Numbered from the stretch's first letter, positions 1 through 11,400 are shown. The stretch is 15,220 nt of DNA from an uncultured Clostridia bacterium (GCA_946186175.1 CAMHMG010000051.1:1-15220); one strand, 5' to 3'. A program made the numbers and translations. Notes: generated from the letters alone by a model not told the origin.

Positions 1-65
1 ACAATCAACTCAACGAGTGTAAAACCTTTCTGGTCTTTCTTAAGTGCTTCAAGTCTCTTTCTCAT
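1..65 (-). CDS. Prepilin, probable major type IV pilin (5' fragment)
   Basis: Only the first 21 codons are inside the window. They read MRKRLEALKKDQKG followed by FTLVELI, which is a class III prepilin signal: a 14-residue basic leader, Gly at -1, Phe at +1 and Glu at +5. The prepilin peptidase PilD would cut after the Gly and methylate the Phe, and the hydrophobic helix would pack in the pilus core. The ATG at 63-65 is preceded by a perfect AAGGAGG at 74-80. It has its own promoter (138-166) and lies about 310 bases past the last minor prepilin gene, so it is likely expressed separately and strongly, as expected of a shaft subunit. The major-pilin role is inferred, since the body of the protein is not visible. 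Confidence 0.85.
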   Translation of the reverse strand, partial: MRKRLEALKKDQKGFTLVELI

Positions 66-73
66 AATTAATT

Positions 74-80
74 CCTCCTT
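74..80 (-). promoter_or_regulatory. Strong ribosome binding site of the edge prepilin
   Basis: The minus strand reads AAGGAGG, a full match to the 16S rRNA 3' end, 8 bases before the ATG at 63-65. It is the strongest such site among the pilin genes here, which fits a highly expressed major pilin. Confidence 0.85.
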
Positions 81-118
81 ATACTTATAAAAATTCTTTG
101 AAACTTACACTATTACGC

Positions 119-135
119 GCACATATCTTATGTGC
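119..135. promoter_or_regulatory. Perfect inverted repeat over the predicted transcription start
   Basis: GCACATA and TATGTGC are perfect 7-base arms around a 3-base centre (GCACATATCTTATGTGC). The repeat lies just downstream of the -10 box. It could be an operator for a dimeric regulator or a 5' hairpin stabilising the pilin mRNA. The word GCACATAT occurs again at 183-190, 64 bases upstream in the same orientation. Confidence 0.45.
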
Positions 136-137
136 AT

Positions 138-166
138 ATTTTACCATCTTTTGATAGTTTTGTAAA
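138..166 (-). promoter_or_regulatory. Sigma-A-type promoter of the edge prepilin gene
   Basis: The minus strand has TTTACA (161-166), a 17-base spacer and TAAAAT (138-143). Each box differs from the sigma-A consensus at one base and the spacing is ideal. The start of transcription would be near position 131, giving a leader of about 65 bases. An inverted repeat at 119-135 covers the predicted start. Confidence 0.7.
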
Positions 167-299
167 GTGTTTTGTGGATTTTGCACATATGTAACTATTA
201 ACAAATAAAAAGGATTATGTTTGTTAACATTTACCCAATCCATACAATTATTATATCGGAAAATAACATGTTTTCCTTAACATATTAAGACATTAATTT

Positions 300-357
300 A
301 AAAAATAATAATTCTATCCCATGTATCCTAGCCTCTCAACCACAAGAGCCATCCGGG
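300..357 (-). terminator. Possible imperfect terminator of the minor prepilin operon
   Basis: On the minus strand CCC and ATG (355-357, 350-352) can pair with CAT and GGG (321-323, 318-320) across a two-base bulge, enclosing a CTCT/AGAG pairing. The hairpin is followed by a T-rich run down to about 300. The stem is irregular, so this is a weak call. Confidence 0.3.
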
Positions 358-378
358 TCAACTATTCAACTATGATAA

Positions 379-1215
379 TTATGGTATATCACTATACATA
401 GTGGCTTCAGTACTCGGTTTATATTTGACCTTGTTCTGTAGTGCTATTCTTCTTTCCTTCTGATATACAGTTTCTGCTCCATCAGCATCCTTCACATACA
501 CGATAACGTCAACATAATCTACATACTTAACTCCGCCTTCATCACGTGGCTGAAGTTTAAATTCCAAATCAATTTTATGCTCCTGATAGAAATCTATAGG
601 AAGTTTTTCCTGAGCGTGCCATACAACCTTTTTCCCAATGTGAGACACTAATGTTGCAACGTTCCCTGCAGTAGTGCCTGTAACAATCTTATCCTCAAAT
701 AATTTCTTATATACATGATTGATTTCTACCGGTCTGCCATAATATCTCATGGTAAGATAACCACTTTCTAAATTGGCACTGTTTGTTGGTTCTCCCTCAA
801 CAGTCAATTCTCGTAATGTATTATCTTTGCCGTTAATGAGTAGGTCATTACATCCATTGGCATCAATCTGCACGGCATTCTCATTATCATTAATATTAGA
901 CGTAATATATTCTAATGTTGCTCCTGTATTGGCATCACTCGTATTACGCAGCTTGACATATCCGTTAAGACCATCTTCACTGCCCTGCATGGTCCTGATT
1001 TCCGCTTTAATCTCAGAGAGCACACCATCGGCAACAGTATATGAACTCATTCTCTGTTGTTCATCATAAAAGAAAATGATAGCATGGGATATACACATGG
1101 TTGCGGCTCCCATGAAAATAGCAAGCAAAGCAAATGTAACAATTAGTTCAACCATCGTTACACCTTTGTTCTTATGAATTATTCTCTTGTGAACATTTCC
1201 CTTACCACAATTCAT
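379..1215 (-). CDS. Minor prepilin, PilW/GspJ-like
   Basis: This 278-residue prepilin has an 18-residue basic leader ending NKG, then VTMVELIVTFALLAIFMG, with Val at +1 and Glu at +5 (residue 23). The hydrophobic helix spans about residues 19-45, followed by an amphipathic helix (FYDEQQRMSSYTVADGVLSE) and a larger beta-rich body to the C-terminus. Cleavage by prepilin peptidase would leave about 260 residues, larger than the neighbouring prepilins, as is usual for PilW/GspJ proteins of a tip complex. The ATG at 1213-1215 has a modest AGGGG just upstream. The gene lies 79 bases after the previous prepilin gene with no terminator between, so the two are probably co-transcribed. The PilW/GspJ label rests on size, order and helix style only. 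Confidence 0.85.
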   Translation of the reverse strand: MNCGKGNVHKRIIHKNKGVTMVELIVTFALLAIFMGAATMCISHAIIFFYDEQQRMSSYTVADGVLSEIKAEIRTMQGSEDGLNGYVKLRNTSDANTGATLEYITSNINDNENAVQIDANGCNDLLINGKDNTLRELTVEGEPTNSANLESGYLTMRYYGRPVEINHVYKKLFEDKIVTGTTAGNVATLVSHIGKKVVWHAQEKLPIDFYQEHKIDLEFKLQPRDEGGVKYVDYVDVIVYVKDADGAETVYQKERRIALQNKVKYKPSTEATMYSDIP

Positions 1216-1294
1216 AACGCCCCTGCTTTCTTAAACACTCATCGTTCGTGTCTATTCATATAATTCGTAAATATGCAATTAAAAATTAATCCTA

Positions 1295-1690
1295 TCATTC
1301 AGCACCAACTGAAAAAAGAAACAATCTTCTGACATTATCTCCGGTATCATTTGTTGTTACATTATACTCATCGTTGCTGCCATCTCTCTCAAAATTAATG
1401 TTAGCTTTATATAATTCAAAATCTATTGTAGGATCACTCTCTCCTGTTTGACCTTCTATTTTAAACGAATATTTAATTTTATCACCTGTACCTAATTTGT
1501 ATCCATTGTCGAACTTCTCTACAACAGCTCTTTCAAAAGCCCCATTTCTCCTGTCAACATCTGTTGCTTCTTTTAACAGATTGGATGCAAACTTAATACT
1601 GCTGTATAATATGACCATAACAAGAGTAAGCATTACAAATGCAACCAATATCTCTATCATTGTCATACCTTTATTACATTTATTATTCAA
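1295..1690 (-). CDS. Minor prepilin, PilV/GspI-like, TTG start
   Basis: The product is 131 residues if started at the TTG at 1688-1690, which has AAAGGAG 8 bases upstream (1699-1705). The longer frame to a TTG at 1771 has no ribosome binding site and would add a 27-residue tail unlike a leader. The leader is then MNNKCNKG (8 residues), followed by MTMIEILVAFVMLTLVM with Met at +1 and Glu at +5. The mature protein is about 123 residues: an N-terminal helix to about residue 60 and a short beta domain rich in Asp and Asn. The short size and the 'EILVAF' helix resemble PilV/GspI minor pilins. It sits between the PilX-like and PilW-like genes, the usual company of such proteins. Its cell location would be the membrane, then the pilus tip or shaft. 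Confidence 0.8.
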   Translation of the reverse strand: MNNKCNKGMTMIEILVAFVMLTLVMVILYSSIKFASNLLKEATDVDRRNGAFERAVVEKFDNGYKLGTGDKIKYSFKIEGQTGESDPTIDFELYKANINFERDGSNDEYNVTTNDTGDNVRRLFLFSVGAE

Positions 1691-1698
1691 TCTGCTCG

Positions 1699-1705
1699 CT
1701 CCTTT
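1699..1705 (-). promoter_or_regulatory. Ribosome binding site that fixes the TTG start at 1690
   Basis: The minus strand reads AAAGGAG, then 8 bases, then TTG. No comparable site precedes the alternative upstream TTG at 1771, so this site decides the start of the PilV/GspI-like prepilin. Confidence 0.75.
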
Positions 1706-1810
1706 CGTCTTCAATATGATCACAATATAGTTCCAACACTCTCCAGCAATACATACATCCTCGTAAAACAATAATAGCTTAATTACATACAGGCAGCTGC
1801 TTTATTATAT

Positions 1811-2344
1811 TCACTCCCAATGATTATAGTACCCCATAAATTTATATGTTGTATATGTATTCTCATTACCGATCTCATATTTGCATATACATGATGACAT
1901 CACTTTGTCACCATCAGAAACAGAAATCGTTATTACAAGATTTCCCTGGAACAGATCACTCTTATCAAGTACAAGTGTGATGTCACCATACATACCCTGA
2001 CCTTCTGCCGTAAGAGTTTCCTTCTTAGGTGCATCATCAGCAGTATTCTCTATAAACGTATCAATATGCTTGACCAAATCATCATTTGTAATTCCAGCAA
2101 TACTCTTCTGCTCCAGTCGATCCTTTAATACCTCAGAAAATGACATGGTCTGCTGATAATATAATTCGTCTCGCCCTTCATCATTGACAGTTGCAAGCAT
2201 CTGGTATGCAGCCATGAGCAGTGTAAGAGAAAGGATCATAACAACCGCCATGACGCAGACCACTACTATCATGGCTGCGCCGCGGTTATTTTTCTTTTTT
2301 GCAATATTAAGTTGAAAACTATCATTTGTCTTCTTAATATTCAA
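1811..2344 (-). CDS. Minor prepilin lacking Glu5, PilX/GspK-like, TTG start
   Basis: The 177-residue product has a 22-residue leader rich in Lys and Asn ending NNRG, then AAMIVVVCVMAVVMILSLTL. Position +5 is Val, not the Glu found in the other prepilins of this locus. In the GspK/PilX group the missing Glu5 goes with a place at the very tip of the pseudopilus or pilus, because Glu5 is needed to dock on the subunit above it. The helix continues as LLMAAYQMLATVNDEGRDEL, a typical PilX-style join, and a compact beta-rich body follows. The start is a TTG at 2342-2344 with AAAGGAG 10 bases upstream (2355-2361). It follows the giant prepilin by 110 bases and precedes the PilV-like gene by 120. The tip role is inferred from family behaviour. 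Confidence 0.8.
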   Translation of the reverse strand: MNIKKTNDSFQLNIAKKKNNRGAAMIVVVCVMAVVMILSLTLLMAAYQMLATVNDEGRDELYYQQTMSFSEVLKDRLEQKSIAGITNDDLVKHIDTFIENTADDAPKKETLTAEGQGMYGDITLVLDKSDLFQGNLVITISVSDGDKVMSSCICKYEIGNENTYTTYKFMGYYNHWE

Positions 2345-2354
2345 TTCTCACGTT

Positions 2355-2361
2355 CTCCTTT
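2355..2361 (-). promoter_or_regulatory. Ribosome binding site for the TTG start at 2344
   Basis: The minus strand has AAAGGAG followed by 10 bases and TTG. It supports TTG as the real start of the PilX/GspK-like prepilin, the second TTG-started prepilin in a row. Confidence 0.7.
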
Positions 2362-2416
2362 ATACCCTTTTTTTCATGACCAGAACTAATTAATTGCATA
2401 TATCAGATAGTATCAA

Positions 2417-2445
2417 ATTATAATAAAGTCAAAGTCAGGAAACAA
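2417..2445 (-). promoter_or_regulatory. Possible internal promoter before the PilX-like gene
   Basis: The minus strand has TTGTTT (2440-2445), 17 bases, then a perfect TATAAT (2417-2422). The -35 box matches at only three positions. It sits in the 110-base gap after the giant gene and could let the three small minor prepilins be made in excess over the giant one. No terminator hairpin is visible in this gap. Confidence 0.35.
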
Positions 2446-2454
2446 TATCCGTCA

Positions 2455-5400
2455 CTATTCATCCGGATCAAATTCCAGTTTTACAGTTCCACGTTTGACA
2501 GAGTTATAATTTGCAGGTAATTCTTTGTTACCGTCATCATATAACATACGTCCAATACAATACCCTGCTTTATCTTTTCCATTGCTGTAATCAATTGCAA
2601 CCCCCTGTTTGTTATAATATTTTTCAAACAGCTCTCTGGTCAGATCTATACGAGTGTATGGAACCAGATTTTCCCTGCCATATACACACCAGACAAATAT
2701 ACCATATCCATCAAAGTTATAATCATCGATGTCTACATCATCAGGTATTGTAAGTTCAACATTAATCTCACCTGTATTGCCTTCTTCAATGTATGTATAT
2801 TGATCTGCGTTCGTCTTGGCAAGTATTACAGGATTATTATATTTGTCTTCGATCTTATTATTAGGTTTTCCAACAAGTGCTACAGCAAACCCCTGTGCCT
2901 CACTTGGTCTTTGAGCTTTATTATCCCCATCAATATAGTAATTCAGTGTTGTTTTGAAATTAATTGTATGTTTATCAATTACAGTATATTCTGTACCGGT
3001 CATATCAAGATGTGTATTTTCAACGACCGGCTCTCCTCCTTGAGGAATATATACCTTAGTTGTCAATGATGCACTTCTGTCAACTTCATTACCATCCTCA
3101 TCCGTCTCTACAGCATATGCAACAAGTTTTAATTTAGATCCATTAGCATTATAATATTTCGTCATAAGCGCAAGATAAGGTATCTTGATCTGTTCATTTT
3201 TATTCTTCAGATTGCCTCCCTGTTCAGGATCAACAGATATTACGTATGGTTTGTCAGCATCTTTCTGCTTACCCTCCACTTCAACATAGATCTTGACCCT
3301 GTCAGAATTGTAAGCTGCATAATCGGCATAGTTGTCAAGATAAACAACATCACCACTGTACCCGCATAAGCTTACGAATATTTCAGGTGTAGGAAGCGGT
3401 TTATTCATAGGGAAACAATAATAACTGCTGTATGCCGAATCAGCTTCACTCAATACATCTTTGTCTTTGACCCTTATAACAGCATAATAGTCATATTCAT
3501 CCCAATCAAGCTGTTTACTGAGCGAATTAGGTAATTTAACCCTGTAATGTGTTGTTCCTATAGGAGTATCCTCATAAACTTTCTTCTTTCCTTCAACTTC
3601 TGTATCCGTGATTTCCAGAAGCTCATCTGCACCGGATGGTGTATAGCCATGAGGAACCTGATATACTTTTACATCAAGTTTGCATTCAATGTCAGAGGCA
3701 TCAGATGAATAGTGGCTATTATACATTGACCAATCAACATATCCGTCAGTTATACTGAAATCATCTTCACCTTTATCATTTTTCTTAATTGTCGAAATAG
3801 TGTTAGATGATTCTCTATAAAGAACATATTTTTTATAATTCTCAGTAAATGTTGCATCACCGTAAGTCTTATCATACAGTGCAGTAACATAATAATATGT
3901 AGGTTCTGTAATACCTTTCTCCACATCAATCTTACTGATATCAATCAAAATACCAATATCTCTGGCATTATTAATGATATCTTTCTCTTCATCATAGCAG
4001 TCTAACGCCTTAGCATATGATTTTGCAGCTGTCTCAGTAATTTCAGTATAATGATAAGTATATGTATCAGCATCTGATTTGATACTGTTAATTGCAGACT
4101 TCGAATACCAGACTGCAAAATGGAAGTCTTCATACTTCTCTCCAACACCTGTCAACGTATGTCCGACAGGCATCTCATGTTTATATAAATTCGACACACT
4201 GCCGCCATCCATCTTAATATCTTCACTTAATAATAATGTCACATACTGACCTGTAATCTTATCACGTGCAAATATCTCATATCTGAAATACTGAGGAATA
4301 TCACTATCATTGCCGCTGCCCTGTGAATTATATCTAACTGTTCCTTTAAATGTAAGATCATTATTCTCGTCAAGTACAAAGCAGCCGTCAGAAACATTAC
4401 CATCCTCATCCTTATAAGTACTTTCATCTACATCATAATTAATATTCAAGTTGTTTCTTAAATTATTCTCCTTGAATAAAACTGTTGTTTTTTTACTTGG
4501 ATTTATTTTCACCTTATTAGATGAAATGCTTCCTTCTGCCTTAGCCCAGAAATCGTTATCACTCCATCCGGTCTGTACCGGAGCAGCGTAATCAAACAGA
4601 CTATCGATCACTTTATTACCTGTACTTGCAGGTTTCGTCATATCAATAGCAACTGTATTCTCGTTATATCTTACAATCTGTGTTCCAACAGGATAATCAT
4701 CTGCATTAGTCAGGACAATATACCATTCAGGAGATTGACCATAATCATTAAGCCCGGTTTTCTCTGCAAAAGAATCAGAACGCTTTCTACCCACACAAAT
4801 TGCCATAAACTTCGGATCAGGAAGTTTGGTTGTATGGAAGTAATTCTTCTCTGTACCGGTCGAAAGATCCTTGATGTATCCGCTGCTTCTCACAGTTCTG
4901 TCTGCTCCTGCAATCGTCTTCCACTCATCCGTAATCTCAAAGTAATTGTATATTTTGCACCCATCTCCCGGAGAAGCATACCAGTAATCAATATCAAAGC
5001 TTTCATATGCAGTGAGATCAACACTTTTGGGCACCTCAAAATGTCCAATGTCAACTTCTGCACTTTCTCCAACTGAAAGCGGATAATCTCTATACGCTAC
5101 AGTTTCATGCCACTTCTTTGTCACGCCGTTCTCTTCCACCGACTTAACACCATACAATTCAACTCTGAACACCTGATCTACCGGAGGTTTGGTTGATCCG
5201 TTAAATGAATTATAGGTAAGAGTACCTTTATATTCAGGTTGTCCTTTAACATTATTGAGCGTTTCCGCATTACGGGGTTCCGGATCTAATTTATAATCAA
5301 TCGACGGTTCAATTACAGACGGAATATAAACTGTAAAATTGTATGGATCTGCATCAAGATAACCATCTGCCTTTGCGTATCCATATAATTTAAGATCAGC

Positions 5401-8400
5401 TTTGTTAGTAGTAAATTTACCTTCAATATCAACTGCATTATTAAGCAGATTAGACGTAATAACATTCCCCTCTGCATCAACTATCTTATCTTTGGAAAGC
5501 TTAACTGTCTTTGATGCATTCGGTGTATTATCATTATTCAGCTGATAAGCGCCTATTTCAAATCCCGGAAGTGACGCATATGCGGCAAATTTCTCAGGAT
5601 TAGTCAGATGCAGCATCCATCTGCTTTCATATGCATTACTACTGTTCTTGACTGTATATTTCACAATCTCAAACTCAGGAGTAGGCATCTTAGGCTCTAA
5701 AGGAACGTAGCTCTTAATAGTAGGTGTGTTTTCTATCCTACTATACTCACCAGCTTCATCTCTGGAATCCCTGGCTCTTACAACTGCATAATATTTACCG
5801 TCATCTTTCATAAGTTTGTCAGGAACTTTGAATACTGTTTTTGTTCCATACACTTTATCAGGTTCATCACTGTAGCCTGCATAATCATTAACAAGATGAT
5901 AATCACCAAGATAATCAGATATCTTGCTTGGATCAAATTCTTCGGTAGAATCTAATCGAATATATTGTATTTTCACATCGAACTCTGTTGCTGACGGAGA
6001 ATTATCATCGTTAGATTTAATTTTCCATGTTGCCTCATAATATTCATTATTATCACTCTTTTTAACATTAACATCATAGACTGTATCAGGTCCTTTAGCT
6101 TTATATACATTAATAAATGTTGTGAATTTATTATCAAGTTCATAGTAATCAATATCATACTCGTCTAGAATAGGGAGTCTTGTTGAATTAACTTTATTAT
6201 CAAGATTTTCTCCAAGTTCATCTGCTGCCTGATTTCTAAATGATGCATTTTTTTTGATTCTGTCAAAATAGAAATGATCAATAAGTGTTCTATTGTACGG
6301 TTCTGAACTCGTATGTTCAGACAGACCGTTATATAATATATTAGTTTTGATAATTCCATTCTTAGTCCTGATCTTAATCTCACCTTCATTTTCATCAATC
6401 CATGCATTTTCAGCATTAAGAGATGAGGTTACAACTCCTTTAGGCTCAACAAAAAGAACATACTTTTCTTCTGTTCCAACGAAATAAGATGCCGATACTA
6501 TTCTTTCAGAAGCAATTCTCGACTTGTTATAATCATCAATATAAACACTTAGATCATCAACCTTATTTATACGTGCGTTCTTGAAATTAGAATTATATGT
6601 GGCATATTTCTTGGAATTATCAGCAGGCTCACTTGTAGCAATATTTACATTGACCTTTGCCAGATCATTTGTAACATATGCATCTGTCTTTGTAGCAGTT
6701 CTGTCATATCCCGACTTAAGAATCAGTCCATTATTTGTAGTGTACTGGAATGATGATTCATCCAAATAGTAATTATTACCGCAATATTTAAATACATGGG
6801 CAGAATTGTCACTACTAAGCGGGTCGTAAGCTTTTGTAAAAAGGATCATACCGTTTTTCATTTTGATATTGTAATTATCCGAATAGTTGGACATACTATA
6901 ATTACTATCTTTATTATTATAATTATAATTTCCATTCATTCTAACAGAAAAACAATTTCTTATTGTAGTATATCCTGTCCATGTATCCTTATTTGTATCC
7001 GGATCAAATTTGTCCCTGCCTGCTGAAATACCTCCACCGGCCATAGTGAAAAGGGTACCTTCCTTTCTTCCCTGCGAATATGAAGTCCAAAAATCGGAAG
7101 AATAATTACGACATGTGTCAATATTAACAAATAAGCTATTGACCGCATACTTGGTATTGACATTATCTTTTGTAAGACAGCCTATCTGTCCTACAATTCC
7201 TGCACATTTTGAAAAACTATAGATCCTTGAACATCTTCCATTTACACAATCTTTAATATTAACAGTATATAATGAAGTACTAAGCGGTGCAGATATTTCT
7301 CCTACAATTCCTCCAACATCATTAGCAGCCATATTAGCTCTTATATCTTTAACCAATGAGGTCTCATACTCAAGTCCCTGCATAGGAAATGAAATAACAC
7401 CATAATTATTACAATGCAATACCTGACTGACCTGACCTGCTTCCAGATTAGTGTAATGTGACACAATACCTCCTGCAGTTCCGCTCATACTTCCATTAAT
7501 CTCGGTAGAATATCCTGTCATCGTCATTCCGTAATTATAACAGTATTGGACATTTCCACCCATACCACAAGCCTGCCCCAATACTCCACCGGTATTATGT
7601 CCATAATAATTAACAATTTTTCCTACATTAATACATTTTTCAACATACCAGCCAGTCTTTGTTTTATTATATTGTGTCCCAATAACGCCGCCTACATAAT
7701 GAAATCTGTTATCGGGTCCGTAACTATTTCCGGTACCTTTACTGATATTCATACTTTTGCTATTCTTATAAATTATAGGTAATTCCAAACGCACATAAGC
7801 AAAATTGATCAGATTATTAACAAGCTTATCATCTGCTGCATTATTACCTATGACACCACCTGTAGCATCATATGTAACTAATGGCATATAATTTTCCACA
7901 AGCCATCTTCCCGTAGCGCAGGAATCTACACGACCGTATTCCGTATTAAATCCAACAATGCCGCCAATGCATCCTTTTCCTTTAACATCAACATCATTTT
8001 TCTTATAACCCATTGATATTATATATTGATTATTATTCGCACTGTATGCATCCCACGTTTTGCCATCATTAGTATCTGTCATCTCATACTTAGGGAGGGC
8101 ATACTGATACTTATCTTTATTATAAGTAAGGTATCCTGCCGTTTTCTTTGCTGCATCAGTCAATTCTCCCGTGTTATCATCAATTAATAATTGATTCAAA
8201 GATATGACTGCTTCATTGGAAATTGACGAATCATCATCAGATACTTTTTTAAGTTTTTCCTCTGCCTGAGAAAAAAGAGTCATATTATCAGATACTTCGC
8301 AACTTTTCTTCTTGTTATCAACAGTATCATTGCTACAAACAAAGTCACCATCTTCTTCATAAAATGCTTTATCAGTATAACCACAATCTTTGATAGTACC

Positions 8401-11400
8401 ATAATTAACTGCAGTTACTCCTCCTGTCATACCATCTTTAACAGTAATTATACTTTGTCTGATTATATTAACAACTTCAACACCGTCAACATTAACTTTA
8501 ACGGCTTTTCCATCATTGCCTGATTTTTGGGAAAGACCGGTAATATAACATTTTTCAACTTTAGAAGAAGAATAATTGATACCGCAGATTCCACCAACCT
8601 TAGAACTCTTCGTGATCTTAGCTTCAGATGTATCCGTTTCCACAAAATTGCAAAAACCGGTAACATTAAACTGTCCGCCTATTATGTAACAGCCTTTAAT
8701 ATTTGCACTATTAGTTCCGTCACCATTCTTTCCTGCAATACCGCCAATAGTCATTCTGGCAGAGCTTTTCTTATTCTTTGTAATACTTCCACCAAACTTA
8801 CAATTATTGACTTCGCCTTTATTAAGCCCTACAACTCCGCCTATGCATTCAGCCTGACCCTCATCAACAAAATTAAATGTTACCTCAACATTCTTAACAA
8901 CCGCATTTTTGGAATTAGTTCCTACAGCACCACCGATAATAAGCTTAGTCTTATTAGACTTATAACCGAGGTATTTCCCTGATCTTCCATTATCAACAAC
9001 ACCATCATTTCTACCCACAAGATAGCCTAATGTATCAACATCATTACCGGTAATGATGATCTTATCATCAACACCCGCTACATCTGCAATTGAACAATCG
9101 CAATCTGAAACTATACAATTCTCATGATTGACCGATGTAATTGCACCCGCAACAAGCATATTACCTTTTATCTGAGGAACATAAGGCTTATTATCATGGT
9201 CTTCTTCTGCCTCCGCTCTGTCAACAAGACAGTCGTTCATAAAGCCGAAATTCTCTGAAGCAATTCCGGCCGATACACCCTTAGTAGCACTTGGGCAGCC
9301 ATATGATTCGCATGACTTTATATATCCACCTTCGCCGTTAATTCCGACAACGCCACCGACAAAATCATTACCCTTTGTATCTCCATAATTACAGCAGTTA
9401 AGCATATGTGGATGAGCAGTATCAGAAATCTTGACATACCCATCCTCATCATTCTCCGTAACCTTATTATCTGCAAGTCCGGCTATATACAGATTACCAA
9501 CAATTCCTCCGATAAATGATACATCATCGCCTGTAACATCAGCCTTATTGATAATAGATCTTGTTTCATCAGCAGCAAACAGCAAAGTATCCGATACATT
9601 ATAACTTGTAACATTCTTCTTTCCGCCATCTGCACTTAACACTTCAGTCGTAACCTTACCACTTCTCTTCTTCATGGCAATATAGTGGTTATCATCCGTA
9701 GATGAAGGCGTGTTATTGGTTTCAACCGTTTCCTTATCAACACCTATTCCAAATCTTGTCGAGTCTTTGTCATACTTTCCATAGACATAACCAAACACAC
9801 CACCTACACCATAAGAATAATACTGCGCATTAGAAACTGATTCTCCATTTGCTGTATCAGGTGTCTCGTTGTATATCTCTTTTCTTTCGTCTTCATCAGA
9901 TACATCCGGTACTTCCTTATAATCTGTATCTTTTCCTGATATCTTTCCTTTAACACTACCGGAAGTCATTATTCTGTCTATTGAAGCGTTCTTCTTAAGC
10001 GCAACTGTACCAGCAGCCATTCCAATACCGGAACCAAATCTCTGATTCAGATTATTTATCTGTTCAGGATCAGTCGTATCTATTCCATTATCCTTAGCTT
10101 CCTGAATATCATTAAGATTGGCAAATACAGATGCCTCAAGCTTACAGTCCTTATCAAAGTATATCTCTCTTAAATCACCTTCATTACGACCGCACAACAC
10201 ACCTGCCGCCTGAATACTGTCAGAATATATAGCTTTCCTTGTTGTCTCATTACCTGTCGCACCATCTGACTTGTCATATTCCTCTTTGGACATGATCTTT
10301 GCAACAGCTTTAGAAAGGATAAGACGTTTGATCATACCCTTGTTAACACCGAATAATCCAACCGTTGTAGCCTTATTTACAGGAAACTCTTCCGAATTAG
10401 CAGAAATAACTTTACCATCCTCGCCATGTTCATAAGCTACAGAACTATTATTGCTTAACTTGAAGTTGACAAGCTGGTTTCCTTCACCATTAAAGACACT
10501 TTTCTCATTAAGCTTTGTTATCATTGGAAATACAAAGCCTGAATCATCTTTTGATAAAGGATAATAAGAGAAGTCAGCATTAACTTTCTTATTAACTCCG
10601 TCATAAATGACCGCATCATCAAAATCAAGATCTTTTGTAAGAACATACTGATGCTCTTTATCTTTATCATAATTGTAGTCTTCAACATATCTGATATTTG
10701 AAAGATGACGATTTCTCGAGATCAGATATGCATTATCATTATCAAAGTACTTGGCAAATTCACCAGTCTCTTCCTTTGTTACATACAAAGAATTCTCTGT
10801 ATTAGACTCTAACGATCTGCTTGACGAATACAAGGTAGGATCTAACGGTTCAACAGTAACACTGGCTAAAATATTCATAGGTTCAGTTCCTATCAGCCTT
10901 GTTATGCTGTAGCCCGCATTACCTGTTCTTTTGGTAACAGGATCAACCTCATCAAGAAATGCCATGGATTGATCAGTAGAAAGCCCATCAAGAACAACAG
11001 ACAAATAGTAACCATCTTCTGCATTTTCACACTCATTAAGTGAAACAACAAAATTAAAATTATTTATCTTCTTACCCTCAGAATCATAGACAGGCACATC
11101 CTTAACAAGAACCGGTTTATTCTTGTCATCATTATCATACATGGACATAAGCATATTTCTTGAAATCGAGAAACTACATAATACAGGTTTCTCATCCGTA
11201 TCTTCAAGAAGACTGATATTAAAAATAGTATCAGCCTCTTTAATGCCTGACGAACTCTTAACTGTCAAAAACAATGTCTCTTCATTGTGTAACTCACAAT
11301 CAACCATCTTAAGCTGTGGCAGATTATCAAGTTTTACAACATTAACCTGATCAGAGCTGTAATATCCGACCTGATAATTTTCTCTGAATTCAATCTTTCT

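Larger units (their letters stand above)
66..378. other. Intergenic region before the edge prepilin
   Basis: This 313-base gap holds the prepilin promoter, inverted repeat and ribosome binding site (66-166), and a possible weak terminator for the upstream minor prepilin genes (300-357). Between about 193 and 300 it is very AT-rich, with short inverted words such as ATGTT/AACAT around 219-231, but no gene-like frame or RNA gene is apparent. Confidence 0.6.

Noticed and set aside
1683..1754. A 23-codon minus-strand frame (MYCWRVLELYC...) overlapping the TTG start of the PilV-like gene
   Set aside because: Its GAGG is only 4 bases from the ATG and the sequence looks arbitrary. A coupling leader peptide is possible but unsupported.
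8527..8982. A plus-strand open frame of 151 codons inside the giant prepilin gene
   Set aside because: It lies antisense to well-marked GLUG repeats, shows no domain or ribosome binding site, and long shadow frames are expected in a 9.5-kb AT-rich gene.
6940..10365. The repeats as a CRISPR or DNA satellite array
   Set aside because: Periodicity is at protein level with irregular spacing and diverged DNA, as expected of a coding GLUG beta-helix.
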